From the NCBI RefSeq assembly GCF_030272615.1, contig NC_081410.1:124123140-124187139 (forward strand): a stretch of 64,000 bases of DNA. Reading direction: 5' to 3'. The position numbers were made by a program, and so were the translations under genes. A model generated the notes under the pieces. It was given only the letters and a program-made list of their open reading frames with translations, was not told the origin of the DNA and did not search any database. Numbering within the stretch: the first letter of the stretch is position 1; every line of letters starts with the position of its first letter. This document shows, in pieces, positions 21,476 to 32,196 of the stretch. Source of the stretch: Cryptomeria japonica (Eukaryota; Streptophyta; Pinopsida; Cupressales; Cupressaceae).

Positions 21476-22640
21476 TTCATATGATTCTACTCCACGTCAA
21501 ATGTCTTCTAGGGGTGGACAAATGTCTTCTAATTCCATGTTTTTCACAAAATTACTCAAAATAATTTAAGTAAATTCTCCTCATCTATCATATCTCAAAC
21601 ACTTGACTTTAAAAAATGTTTGATTTTCAACCATTGACTTGAACACTTTTAATCTTTCAAAAGCTTCATATTTCTCTTTCAAGAATGTAACCCATGCCAT
21701 CTTAGAATAATCATCAATAACTAACATAAAATGCCTTTCTCCATTGAGTCCTCTTGTCCTTGTAGGTCCATAAAGGTCTGTGTGAATCAGCTCGAGAGGT
21801 TTGGAAGTATAATACTCCTTGTTCTTGAAACTCCTCTTTGTCTATTTTCTAAGTTGACATTCCCTGTACAAAGTATCAGTAGGTTTAACAATCCTTGGTA
21901 AATCTCTCACAACTTTAGTGTTACAAATCTTTATCATATTGCCAAAGTTGACATGTCCCATCCTTTTATACCATAACTGGGATTCATTGCTCCAAGTCAG
22001 AAAACATCTATTTCCACTTATGTCCTTTATATAGCAATCATTTCCACTTGTCTTGATGCCTTTTGCTTCCAACTTTCTAGTCCTTTCTTTTCTAATTACA
22101 CATCGAGTATTACTAAATACAACTTCATAACTATTATTTCACATCTGACTAACACTCAATAAGCTATGTCTAAAACCTTCAACATAATAAACATCATCAG
22201 TCCTATGCTTACCATCAATCGAGATACTTCCTATCCCACAGATAGGTGCAAGTTCCTCTTGTGCAAATTTAATTGATCCACCATCACACTTCTTAAGATT
22301 AATGAACTTATCTTTGTCACCTGGCATGTGATTTGAACATCCAGGGTTAAAGATCTAGGCTCTTGGTTTCACATTTGCATGAAGTGCAGTCTTCTCACTA
22401 TTTTTATTTCCTTCTGGTCTTCTGAAAATATCCTTATTCTTCTCCTCTATAGCCAAAAATAAATATTCTTCATTCAAGTCTTCACATTTTGCATCCTTTA
22501 ATGACTGTGTCTCCATAGAACATAGTCCTTTCTTTCCTCTATCATTTGTCCTCTTCTTAAAGTCATGTTTTCTATATCCACTTTTCTTATCACAATTTTA
22601 AATCACATTTGGGTCTTTGCCTTAGTGTTTTCACCCCTCA
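21476..22640 (-). pseudogene. Ty1/copia fragment, minus strand: gag end, protease, GAG-pre-integrase, integrase start
   Basis: Reading down from 22640: a degraded zinc knuckle (CFNCDKKSGYRKHDF pattern), then NPGCSNHMPGDKDKF (protease with the active-site DSG changed to NPG), DDVYYVEGFRHSLLSVSQM (22139-22200), and the GAG-pre-integrase domain WYKRMGHVNFGNMIKICNTK with YRECQLRK (21842-22072). Integrase follows with IDDYSKMAWVTFLKEKYEAF around 21680-21730 and CLRYDR near 21580, ending before the rest of the catalytic core. It is a different copia family from its plus-strand neighbour and closer to the element at 24107-33530. Confidence 0.75.
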
Positions 22641-22649
22641 ACCTGATCG

Positions 22650-23520
22650 AAGACCTAATTATGCTCACACATGTCAAAAACACCATTCAACTCAAAGGTG
22701 CACCACATTGCCACCTTGATCCTGCCCCAAAATAGGGCAGAACTAGGGCATAGCACCATGGTTCTCCCTAAAGGGGACCTAAATTGGACCTCTTGACCCA
22801 TCTCAAAGTTGAGTGGGAAACACCCCTCTATGTCAACTTATGTCAGAATATTAATTAATTCATCCTACTGGCAAGTATATAAGAGGGATTTCCCCTCTCA
22901 TTTGATAAGGAAAAAGAGAAAAGAAGAAGAGGTCGTCAAGCATTCAAGAGATCAAGAATTCAAACATTCAAAAACAATTGAGCATTTTTAGTATTCCTTC
23001 AAGCTTTGGAGCAACAATAGAGTCAATATTTCAAGAATTGAAGAAGAGATCGTCATTCTAATTCATAAAGTCATAATTCCATGTGGAGGCAAACAAAACT
23101 TCACAAGGAGGTATATCATATCATTTTTAGTCAAATCAACATTCCCTTAAAGAGGATAATTTCTATTTTCAATCATTTTAATTACATTATTTCAACCACT
23201 TGGTTAATTCCAAAACTAAGGTTTGACCCAAAGGTAAACCCCTATTCCAAACACATTTCCCTCTCCTTTTGTGTGCAAGAAGCAGGTATGCAGTTGTACC
23301 TCTAGAATTAAGCTTTATTTGCAGAGACAAAAGAACCCCTTTCAATGCACAAAAATTTTAGAGGACCAAGAGGGTAGGTGTCTTGGTCCGAACAGATGGT
23401 TCCTGGTACTTTTGACAAATTTCATAGAGCAACTCCAAATCATCTTAAACTTCTCAGATCCAGGTGCATGACGAAATCGTGAATCTATAGCTCACCGTTT
23501 TCTCATATTTGTCTTCATTT
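22650..23520 (+). repeat. LTR-like sequence with TATA box
   Basis: A TATATAAGAGG box at about 22877 lies in GC-richer sequence (22700-22830 is C-rich with CCCC tracts) and is followed by AGATCAAGAATTC and a long leader-like region. The order matches the minus-strand sequence at 16911-17400. Open frames at 23081-23471 have no domain. No boundaries or target duplication found. Confidence 0.35.
22874..22886 (+). promoter_or_regulatory. TATA box of LTR-like sequence
   Basis: GTATATAAGAGGG is a good plant TATA box and is the best-conserved point between this sequence and its inverted relative near 17160. Confidence 0.4.
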
Positions 23521-23529
23521 CTAGCACTT

Positions 23530-24101
23530 AGTTTTAATTCAACTAGTCAACTTGTACAAAAGAGGTCAAACATATTCCATTTCAATCAATCTAATTAGTA
23601 TTCAATCCTAATCTGATTAGTGACTGAATCTAGTGGATTTACCCTCACTTTTTGTGTAAGGAAACCTGTAGCCATCTTTATGAAAATTTCCACATAACCC
23701 ATTATAGATTTCAACAAAATAATCACATAGAATCCACATGCAAAGAATAGACATAATACCCATGAAAATATGACACAAGATATATCTTGAGAAAACCCTC
23801 ATGAGGGAAAAACCCAGCCTCCAAAAGCATCATCCACCATGCATTATCAACAATACAACTATGGAAAGCCCTTGAAAACCCAACCATAACCAAGCAATCC
23901 ATGTCACCAATAATGAATCCACACATCCTATGCCATGCTTCCTCCTTCACAAATGCTAACCTGGCTAACTGACCAACCCAAACAACTACCCTTGCGGTTG
24001 CTTTTATTAACACAAGCTCCCACAAAACCACCAAGTGGTATTACATAGTAACCATGTGTACAAAACCATGTGACAATAAAATATAATATTTTTCCTACCT
24101 A
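23530..24101 (-). repeat. LTR-like sequence, minus strand, interrupted by the copia element
   Basis: On the minus strand it contains GGCTGGGTTTTTCCCTCATG followed by AGGGTTTTC (about 23785-23820), the same kind of U5 motif as the named LTRs. It is the left flank of the copia insertion; the right flank resumes at 33536. PPT-like GTGGGAGAA followed by TATTGGGG on the minus strand near 33810 may be its upstream border. An open frame at 23723-24034 has no domain. Confidence 0.35.
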
Positions 24102-24106
24102 CCCTT
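24102..24106 (+). repeat. Target-site duplication of the minus-strand copia (left, CCCTT)
   Basis: CCCTT here and at 33531-33535 flank the two LTRs exactly. Confidence 0.85.
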
Positions 24107-25433
24107 TGTTGGCAACAAAAATGAGGGAAAAATGAGAGGGGGGGTGAATCAGTTTTCCCCAGATCTACAAACTTAATCACAAAAACAGATCTGATGAACT
24201 ACAACAATAACAAAGATAAGCCAATTGATAACACAACACTCAACACCAAGATTTTGATACGGAAAACCCGGTTAAGGGAAAAACCACGGTGGGAACCTAC
24301 CCATGATAAGATGATACTTTGTAGTAGTATGTCTACATATTATAATGGGGAATGCATGTGCATCCAGGCACACTGCCTAGAGATCACTGCTCAAAGGATA
24401 ATAACCTGGAAGGATACAACCCTTAGGGAAGTCTCAATGACTTACAACAAGATTCAAACTACAATCCGAAAGAACTGAACTGCAATAATGGCATCTGCAA
24501 ATGCATGTTGATAGTTCCAGTTAAGCTCAATTGTTTTCTTTGCAACACCAATCTTTGCTCAATACACTACATCGAAAGATGAATCCTTGTTCAAACATAC
24601 ACCACTCTTTGATAATACAGACACAACCTTGACACCTAAATTACATGACAATATCACCTATTTATACAATGCATCAACCTTGACAACAAGGTTGGCTAAA
24701 CCCTCAACTCACAATTACAAAATTATATTACATGATATAAAGATTGGCCACCAGACCAATATAGTGATATAAATGATATAACATGGACCTAAATCAAATC
24801 TCTAAACACGCAACACCACCAAAAATCACACTAGGATCAGCCGCAACACACTACACCACCAAGAAAACTGCATAGCACGAAGAACGATACTAGCTCAACA
24901 AAATCACCAACAACTCACACAATGATCAATGCGGATCATCAGGACACAATTAGGAAACACCAGCAAGAATGTTAGAATCATCAGTAACAATTACGCCAAC
25001 ACCACTTATCAAATCTTCATCTGTCAATGTTTGAAACTCAAGAACACTCAAATAACAACAACTGTCACAAAGAAAGATAACTTGTGGAGCACCAAATCAA
25101 GAGCCATCTAAAAAGAAGATACACAAGACCATCATAAACAATCTCCCAAAGACTCAGCTCAAGATCTAATCACACCGGAATATATTTGAGGAAATTATGA
25201 ACTCTACAAAGCACTGATTAGAAAAACAAATTGCAAAACTGGATCATATGCTATGATCAATTAAGCTTTCTGGATCACCAAAACCAATATAGAAGAATAT
25301 AGTGATACTATAAATACTCCATATACCAAAGAAAAATATCAATAAACCAATGTGCAAGCACCAGAGTAATAAATCACAGGAATATGTTGACATCAATGGC
25401 AACAACATATCTTAGCAACAACAATGTCCAACA
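24107..25433 (-). repeat. 3' LTR of the minus-strand copia
   Basis: On the plus strand it starts TGTTGGCAACAAAAATG and ends CAATGTCCAACA. The G-run GAGAGGGGGGGTGAATC at 24135-24150 is the complement of the C-run found near the end of the other LTRs. U5 hairpin equivalent at 24258-24288. Confidence 0.88.
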
Positions 25434-25583
25434 ATCTCCCCCTTTTCCATTGATGGCAACATATGAATGTGAAAAACAATCAATGCAAAGAAAGAAAAAT
25501 ATCTCCAATAGACTCCCCCTAAGATCAAGCAGATAAAACAGTTTTTCAGATGCTTCTCTCCCTCTTTGACAGTAATGCCAAAG
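25434..25583 (-). promoter_or_regulatory. Duplicated polypurine module of the minus-strand copia
   Basis: The true polypurine tract AAAAGGGGGAGAT (minus strand, 25434-25446) abuts the LTR and is preceded by CCATCAATGG. Farther upstream on the minus strand is CTTTGGCATTACTGTCAAAG with AGGGAGAG (25558-25583). Confidence 0.7.
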
Positions 25584-25721
25584 ATAGAAAACCAAACTCT
25601 CCCCCCAAAAAATAGATAATCAATCCAATAGACTACTCTACCAGAGGAGCAACACCAACTCATCAATCTAGACAAAGAGATAATACTGTGAAGTCCACCA
25701 GATTGATGCAACTCAATGCAT

Positions 25722-26546
25722 CTATTTCTCATCAAGAGGGGTGGATACCCCTAAATTGTCTCTCAAATAGACAAATGTATTTGCAAGCAAAGGCTTAGTG
25801 AAAATATCAACAGTCTATTCCTTTGTAGACACATATTCCAACTTCACTTACTCTTCACTAAATTTTTCTCTCATGTTTCATTGACACATGTTTAATTTTT
25901 GAATGTTGCACCAATTTCTTTGACATGTTAATAGCACTAGAATTATCATAGTTTATGATAGTAGGATCATCGTACAAAACTCTGATATCCTTCAATATTT
26001 GCTTCATCCAAACTCTTGAGTGCATCTACCAACAACAACAATGTACTCAGCTTCAGCAAGAGATAAGGATATTGAATCTTGTTTCTTACTAACACATGAA
26101 ACTAATCTCTTACCCAGAAAGAAATCACCACCAAAGGTACTCTTCCGGTCATCAACATAACCAACCCAATCAACATCAGTGTAAGCACATAAGATGAAAT
26201 CATCATTCCTTGGATACCACAAATCATAATCCATAGTCCCCTTCAAGTATTTGAATATTCTTTTTACAGTAGTGACATGACTCTCTTTTAGATCAGCTTG
26301 ATATCTAGCAGCCATGCACACAACATGCATAATGTTCGACCTAGTCTAAGTAAGATATAGCAGTCCACCAGCCATAGATCTATAGAAGCTCTAATTAGCT
26401 TTCGGAGATTCATCATTCTTAGACAATTTGCAGCCAATCACCATAGGACTTCCAACCGGTTTGGAGTCATCTAATCCAAACTTCTTCAGAAAATCCTTCA
26501 CATATTTAGTTTGAGACATAAAAATACCTTTTCCAGTTTGTGAAAT
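25722..26546 (-). pseudogene. Copia RT end and RNase H
   Basis: Minus strand. After the RT core comes KYVKDFLKKFGLDDSKPVG, then the RNase H domain: DVDWVGYVDDRKSTFGG (26130-26190), SLAEAEYIVVVGRCTQE (26004-26070), and a C-terminal DIFTKPLLANTFVYLRDNLG ending in a TAG at 25722-25724. RNase H removes the RNA template in reverse transcription. The D and E positions of the ADWAG and EAEY motifs are kept, but stops and frame shifts split the domain. Confidence 0.8.
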
Positions 26547-26798
26547 CTACAAACCTAAGAAAAATTTCATCTCTCCTATCATAGACATCTCAAATTCTTT
26601 CTGCATATCACTGACAAACTTCATGCTCAAGTCATCATCTCCTTTAGAGAAAATATCATCAACAAAGACTTCAACAATCAAGATGTTATCATTCTCGATC
26701 TTAAAATATAGATTAGTGTCAGCAATCCCTTTATTCAATCTTAATTTCAACAAATACTTATCCAATCTAGCATACCAGACTCTAGGGGCTTGTTTCAA
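26547..26798 (-). pseudogene. Copia RT core piece
   Basis: Contains KQAPRVWYARLDKYLLKL and the catalytic box VFVDDIFSKGDDD (the YVDD motif of copia RT, here FVDD with a damaged following sequence). It is in a different frame from the upstream pol piece, so there is a frameshift at about 26797. A stop follows FFLGL. Confidence 0.85.
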
Positions 26799-27871
26799 TC
26801 CATAACTTGATCTTTCTTCAATTTACATATCATGTCTCCATCATTTGATAATGAAAATCCATTAGGTTGCTCAATGTAGACTTCTTCCTCAAGATCACCA
26901 TTCAGAAAAGCAGAATTGACATCCATCTGATACACTTTGAAATCTTTATAGGCAACATATGCAAGCAACAGTCCAACAACTTCTAGTTTGGCTAGCAGAG
27001 CAAAAGTATCCTCATTATCAATTACTTCTTTATGTGAATATCTTTTATATACCAATATTGCTTTATTTCTGACAACTTCAACAGTTTCATTCAATTTATT
27101 CTTGAATACCGATTTAGTACCAATCACATTCTTATCTTTAGGTCTAAGCACAAGCTCCCATGTGTTATTCTTTTCAATCTGATTTAACTCTTCTTCCATA
27201 GCTCTCATCCAATTTTCATCTTTACAAGCCTCAACAACATCTTCAGGTTCAATTTTAGAAATCAAACATACCTCTTCAGTAACGAGCCTTCTTCTAGTCA
27301 TCACACCTTTATTTTTATCTCCAATAATCTGATTTTCAGAAATATTCAATCTTACATACCTTGGAGTCTTCGGATTGTTCTGATTTTCAGGTTCCTGCAC
27401 CTCTCCACCGGCAACAACAACATCCAGATTAAGTGTCTCTACCAGATCAATTTGCTTCAATTCTTCATTTTGAATAGGATTTAGAACAATGTGTTGACCA
27501 TATCCACAAGCTCTGATTTCTTTTCCAAGGTTCTCATCCACCTTCACATTTACACTTTCCACTATCTTTCTCATTCTCTTATTGTAGCACTGGTAGGCTT
27601 TTCTGTTTGTTGAATATCCCAAGAAAATTCCTTTATCACTTCTTGCATCAAACTTTTCTATGTCATCATATCTCTCGATATAACATTTGCTACCAAACAT
27701 TCTGAAACATCTCATAGTAGGAACATGACCAAACCAAAGCTCATAAGGAGTCTTACTGGTATCACCTTTAATATGAACTAGATTGAATGTGTAAACAACA
27801 ATGCTAATAGCTTCTCTCTGATAGATCTTCGAAACATTCTCTTCAATCAGCATAGTTCTTGCAGCATCCAA
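26795..27871 (-). pseudogene. Copia integrase C-terminus, linker and RT start (358 aa)
   Basis: The longest intact piece of this pol. It starts in integrase with LDAARTMLIEENVSK (after the conserved ERKN motif), goes through FGSKCYIERYDDIEKF and GIFLGYSTNRKAYQCYNKR, a linker with TPRYVRLNISENQIIGDK, and into RT: WMRAMEEELNQIEKNNTWEL, then VYQMDVNSAFLNGDLEEEVY (first RT catalytic Asp in QMDV). The intact length shows limited decay in this segment. Confidence 0.88.
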
Positions 27872-28420
27872 AACAGTCTTGTTCTTCCTTTCAACAACTC
27901 CATTCTGTTGTGGGGTTCTAGGAGAAAATAATTATCTTCTAATCCTATGCTTCTCACAGAATGAATCAAACTCACCGGAAAAAAATTCTCCTCCCCTATC
28001 AGATCTCATAGATTTCACCTTCAATCCCGACTCGGTCTGAAACTTTTCTTTGAGTATCTTGAACTTGTCTAATGCTTCAGATTTCTCCTTCAAAAAGACA
28101 ACCCACATCATCCTAGAATAATCATCAATTAGCCACATAAAATATCTATCACCCTACACACTTCTAACATTTATAGGTCCACATAGGTTAGTATGCACAA
28201 GATCTAGCAATCCATCAGATGTATACTACTTGCTCTTGAAATAAATTCTTGTTTGCTTACCCAATTGACATTCCTTACATACCAGATTAGCAAGTTTAAT
28301 AACCTTAGGTAGATCTCTAATAGCTTGAGTAGAACTGATCTTAATCATTGAATAAAAGTTAACATGACACATTCTCCTATGCCACAACCAACTTTCATTA
28401 ATCTAAGAAATCAAACAACT
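27872..28420 (-). pseudogene. Copia integrase core
   Basis: Minus strand: CKECQLGKQTR (end of the zinc-binding part), then LDLVHTNLCGP, WLIDDYSRMMWVVFLKEKSE, SMRSDRGGEFFSGEFDSFCE and SPRTPQQNGVVERKNKTV. The D-D-E triad therefore reads N-D-E: the first Asp is Asn (codon AAC at 28187-28189), which would by itself abolish strand transfer. A TAA after IRR interrupts the frame before SPRTPQ. Confidence 0.85.
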
Positions 28421-28739
28421 TTTTTCACCAGCATTCAAATGAAAAATATTACCTTCAGTCTTAGTTCCAGATGCAATCACTATACCAGATGCATTTAGGA
28501 TCTTGCATTTACAATTATTGAATTGCAAATCATAACCTTTGTCGACCATCTGTCCAACACTCAAAAGATTATGTTTCAAAGCTTCAGTTCATACAAGACA
28601 TTAGCAATGTTATGCTTACCATCAAAATAAATTGAACCTCTACCGTGGATCACACAAGCTTTGTCATCTCTAAATCTCACTATTCCACCATCATACCTTT
28701 CCATACTCATAATTTTTTTTTATCACCGGTCATATGATG
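28421..28739 (-). pseudogene. Copia protease end and GAG-pre-integrase
   Basis: Directly past the solo LTR the protease resumes with HHMTGDKK, then MERYDGGIVRFRDDKACVIH and GRGSIYFDGKHNIANVLYEL, followed by EGNIFHLNAGEK and the zinc-binding WLWHRRMCHVNFYSM region. Frames shift within it. Confidence 0.8.
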
Positions 28740-28744
28740 TGAAC
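28740..28744 (+). repeat. Target-site duplication of the solo LTR (left, TGAAC)
   Basis: TGAAC here and at 30004-30008. Removing the insert and one copy brings IDNGCS next to HHMTG in frame, confirming the site. Confidence 0.9.
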
Positions 28745-30003
28745 TATTGGAATGCTTTGATACCAATTATTAGACAACATTGATACCGGGAGATAACTGA
28801 GAGGAGGGGGGGGGGTGAATCAATTATCTCACAAGTATAGCAATTAATTCAATTACAAACCTTATACTGGAGCACAACATAATGAAAGATATAACATTAA
28901 AGCACAACACATAACACCAATATTTTGATGTGGAAAACCTAGAAAGGGAAAAATCATGGTGGGAAGCCCTACTCGCAATCAAATGAATACTCTATAGTAG
29001 TATTCTGAACAATTACAATGGGGTCTGCACTTCCAGAAAGGCCAATAGCCTAGAGCACACTGCTCATCACAAAGGGAAGTCTCACTGACTTACATAAACA
29101 TCAGACTACAATCCGGAGAGAAATGAACTCTGAAAGTAGCATCTACTAATGCTTGATACAGTTCCAATTAAGCATTGATGTCTACTCTACAATACAAAAC
29201 CTTTCCAACCTTCACTGGAATGATATGACTCTATTCGCACATAATCCTTACTCTGATAATGTAAACATAACCATCCCATAACCATACCATCCATGAAAAT
29301 CACATGAATAAGTCACCTATAATTACAGATCATCAACCTTATTGAAAAGGTTGGCTAAACCCTAAACCCATAAACCCATAATTACAAAAATTACATCACA
29401 CAATACCACCGAACCAATATTATAATTTACATTACATAGCATGGACCTAATTCAAGTATCCAAACAATTATATCCGCCAGAAATTCCGCTAAGACCAAAA
29501 TCCAACACGCTTCACCAACCGGTAGAAACCCTCAATGAAATAACAGAAAGTTTAACCGGATCCAAATAGGACCATCATAGCAACACGTCATCCAATGCAT
29601 AGTCACCAAATACTCAGTTTATAGTCAAGAAACACCTTCAACATGATAGAAACCAATTCCATAAGCCAGACCCAAAATCCACTGACCAAATCACCAAATA
29701 TTGCTTACTGGTAAAGCTAACCGGGAAATCTAGAAGCTAGTCAATAAAGCCAAAAGCTAACTGGTGCCAATAAATACCAAAAGAAATAGTAGCCAAAGAA
29801 CCAAATCATGAACCAATAGAATATAGCAAGCATATAACCATCCAGAATAAGAATCCAAAATCGATTCTAGAAATCTGATCATACCGGATCAGAATTACAG
29901 CCGAAACCAAGAAGATCACCAAGACTAACTGGGATAGTCTCCAACCGAGATACAATGTTGACATTAATGAAAAAACTTAACCAAACCTAGCATATTGCCA
30001 ACA
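28745..30003 (-). mobile_element. Solo LTR inserted in the copia protease
   Basis: On the minus strand it starts TGTTGGCAATATGC and ends CATTCCAATA, giving an inverted TGTTGG/CCAATA terminus. It has exact TGAAC target duplications and no interior, so it is the recombination product of a former full element. It carries the same U5 features as the other LTRs (G-run at 28802-28815 on the plus strand, hairpin equivalent 28929-28958), but the body differs. A primer-site-like ATTGGTATCAAAGC lies only about 10 bp inside its 3' end, which is unusual. Confidence 0.88.
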
Positions 30004-30456
30004 TGAACAACCATTGTCAATTACCCATTCATCTTTCTCTTCAACTTTAGCATCTAAATCTTTCTCCTCAATAGTGCAGCTTGTGGAATTAACAGGTACG
30101 GGTTTTTCTTCTTTAATAACAATAAATACAACATCATCTCCTTCTGATTCTTCATCTGTAACACCTTCATCAACAACATAATAGTAGTTATTCTGATGCT
30201 TATACTTCTGATTAGACTTGTAAGGCTTATCATACTTCTCATATCTATCATTTCTATCATGCTTATCAATTTTATCATGGCTATCATATTTAGCCATTCT
30301 TTCCGGGCATATAGAAGCAAAATGTTCTATTTTATTACAAGAGAAACATTTCAAAGACAATTTTCCATCATACTTACTAGCTCCCTTAGGAAATCTCTGG
30401 GAAATCAATGCTTCAAGCTCATCCAATTCTATTTCTTGCTCTTCCATCTCACTCAT
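30004..30456 (-). pseudogene. Copia gag C-terminus and protease start
   Basis: Minus strand: LDELEALISQRFPKGASKYD, then a zinc knuckle CFSCNKIEHFASIC (CX2CX4HX4C with E before H instead of G), an acidic and basic linker with RYEKYDKPYK, and the protease start EWVIDNGCS. The active-site triplet is DNG rather than DSG. The frame is cut by the solo LTR directly after GCS. Confidence 0.85.
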
Positions 30457-30850
30457 TTCTCTTTCATATCTGGATATTCTACATTCATCAAGATCATACT
30501 TTTTCTTCTGGATACAGATGCTCTAAATGTTGTCTCAAACTTTCCATGTGATTTGCCGAATTCGCTCAGCTCAAATGCAACAATCTTTCCAACCAACATA
30601 TCTCTTGTTAACATAGTCACACTCTGGATCTCATCAATAGCAGCTACCTTATGTTTATAAGCAAGAGGAAAATATCTCATCACCTTAGCAACAATTTCAT
30701 ATTCTTCAAGGGTTTCATTGTCACATCTGATACCTAGGACAAGGTCATTCACCTTAGCCATAAAGGTATTTATGTTCTCATCTTCTCCCATCTTTAGTAT
30801 CTCATAATTTTATTTCAAACTCTGAAACTTAGCAACATTCACTTATTTAT
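30457..30850 (-). pseudogene. Copia gag middle part
   Basis: Includes ENINTFMAKVNDLVLGIRCD, EYEIVAKVMRYFPLAYKHKV and AAIDEIQSVTMLTRDMLVGK, the usual helical order of copia Gag (UBN2). A TGA and a frame change separate it from the knuckle part. At 30800-30850 gag residues VNVAKFQSLK are still recognisable before the AT-rich insert. Confidence 0.8.
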
Positions 30851-30859
30851 CTCACAATA

Positions 30860-31815
30860 TTGGTTCCCACTTTTTCATACATCCTGATTTTTGCTGAAAT
30901 GATACATTTTTTAGAAAACATATTGATTTAAGCTTTAAGAGGTCCCATTTGAAGTAATTAATTGAAGAGAGTTCGATCAAAATTTCTTGGATAGAACCTA
31001 TCTACTTCTAAATCATACTTGCAATGGAGTCTCATTTGCATCTATCAAATGTTGATAAAAAACCAATTTTACATTAGCTTTTGGGGGATCAAATGAATTC
31101 ATTTAGATGTTTTGTTTTTTTAAGTATTTATCCCTTATTATAATATTTTCAAATAGTATAATTTTTAATATATTTAATTTTATTAATATATTTTTATTTT
31201 ATTTCTTATGAATGTAGGGTTTTCACCGAACATGAAGTTCTTTGTTCAATGCTTATGGAAAAAATAGTAAACGTCACCCAAAAAATTCTGAAAAATATTT
31301 ACGCACTAGGTATTGGAGTCCTCTTTCCAAAAAAATAATAATAATTAATTTTTGTTACATATACAACAAGTTATGTAATATCAAATGGACATATGTCAAA
31401 ATTATAGTTAACTCGACTTCAAATCTTAATAAAATATGAAATATTGAAGATAATGTTACAAAACCAATTGAAAACACTATATATGGATGTTACAAAATCA
31501 AATTCGAAAGAATCATGTTCATATCTATTATAAAAAAAGTTATGCTATACAAAGTGAGTGTCACTCTTTAAAAATGTTGTTTTTTTGAAAAAAAACTAGT
31601 TTTCAAGGGAGATAGAAAAATGGAAGCAAATTGATTCCAAAAATTATAAAAAAATATTTTTAGAATCTACATACAAAATGATGCAAATCACTAGTTCATA
31701 TCATCTACAAATTCCTTATGGTTTAGAAGTAATAGGTGTTTGAATATAAAGTTTTTTCTGAAAATGAATATTGCAGTGTCAAAGTTGGCAAAAAAATGTA
31801 ACCCACTATTGTGGG
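30860..31815. mobile_element. AT-rich insertion in copia gag with imperfect terminal inverted repeats
   Basis: Gag is readable on both sides (31832 and above; 30850 and below), so about 0.95 kb was inserted. The left edge reads CACAATATTGGTTCCCAC and the complement of the right edge CACAATAGTGGGTTACA, an imperfect inverted repeat. It has no coding capacity. A non-autonomous DNA transposon (MITE-like) is the likeliest reading, but I could not define a target duplication. Confidence 0.4.
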
Positions 31816-31831
31816 TTCACTACTAGTACTA

Positions 31832-32140
31832 TTACAAGGTCTCAATATTTTCCCAGATCTCATGTGCAATATGAAGTCCCATTACATTAGTCATCTCTGA
31901 ATCAGTCAGGGTATTCAACAATTCTTCCTTCCCTCTAATATTATGTTCAACTTCCTTGATCTCATCAGTAGTAATCGGTCCATTCGGAGGAAGAAAATAG
32001 GCATTCTTTGTAATCTTCCAGTAATCTTCTCCAAGACATCTCAAGTGCACTTCCATCCGGTTCTTCCATATATCATAATTAATTTCATCAAATCTCAAAC
32101 TCTTCTTCTTAAAGATAACACCTCCAGTTCTAGTTGGCAT
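31832..32140 (-). pseudogene. Copia gag N-terminus
   Basis: The ATG at 32138-32140 (MPTRTGG) lies about 55 bp after the 5' LTR and is the likely gag start. An open frame without ATG extends a little upstream. LRFDEINYDIWKNRMEVHLR matches the conserved start of copia Gag (F-x-x-NY-x-x-W). The frame ends in the insert after EIWENIETL. Confidence 0.85.
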
Positions 32141-32177
32141 CCTAGATCTCCTCAAGTGGTTAAGTTTGTTATAGAGG

Positions 32178-32196
32178 ATCAAGTTCTGATACCAAT
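32178..32196 (-). promoter_or_regulatory. Primer binding site of the minus-strand copia
   Basis: The minus strand reads ATTGGTATCAGAACTTGATC directly after the LTR end. TGGTATCAGAAC matches the initiator-Met tRNA site with one change. Confidence 0.85.

Noticed and set aside
23723-24034. 103-residue minus-strand frame with W/V/G-rich sequence
   Set aside because: No domain found, and it overlaps the U5-like motif of an LTR-like sequence.
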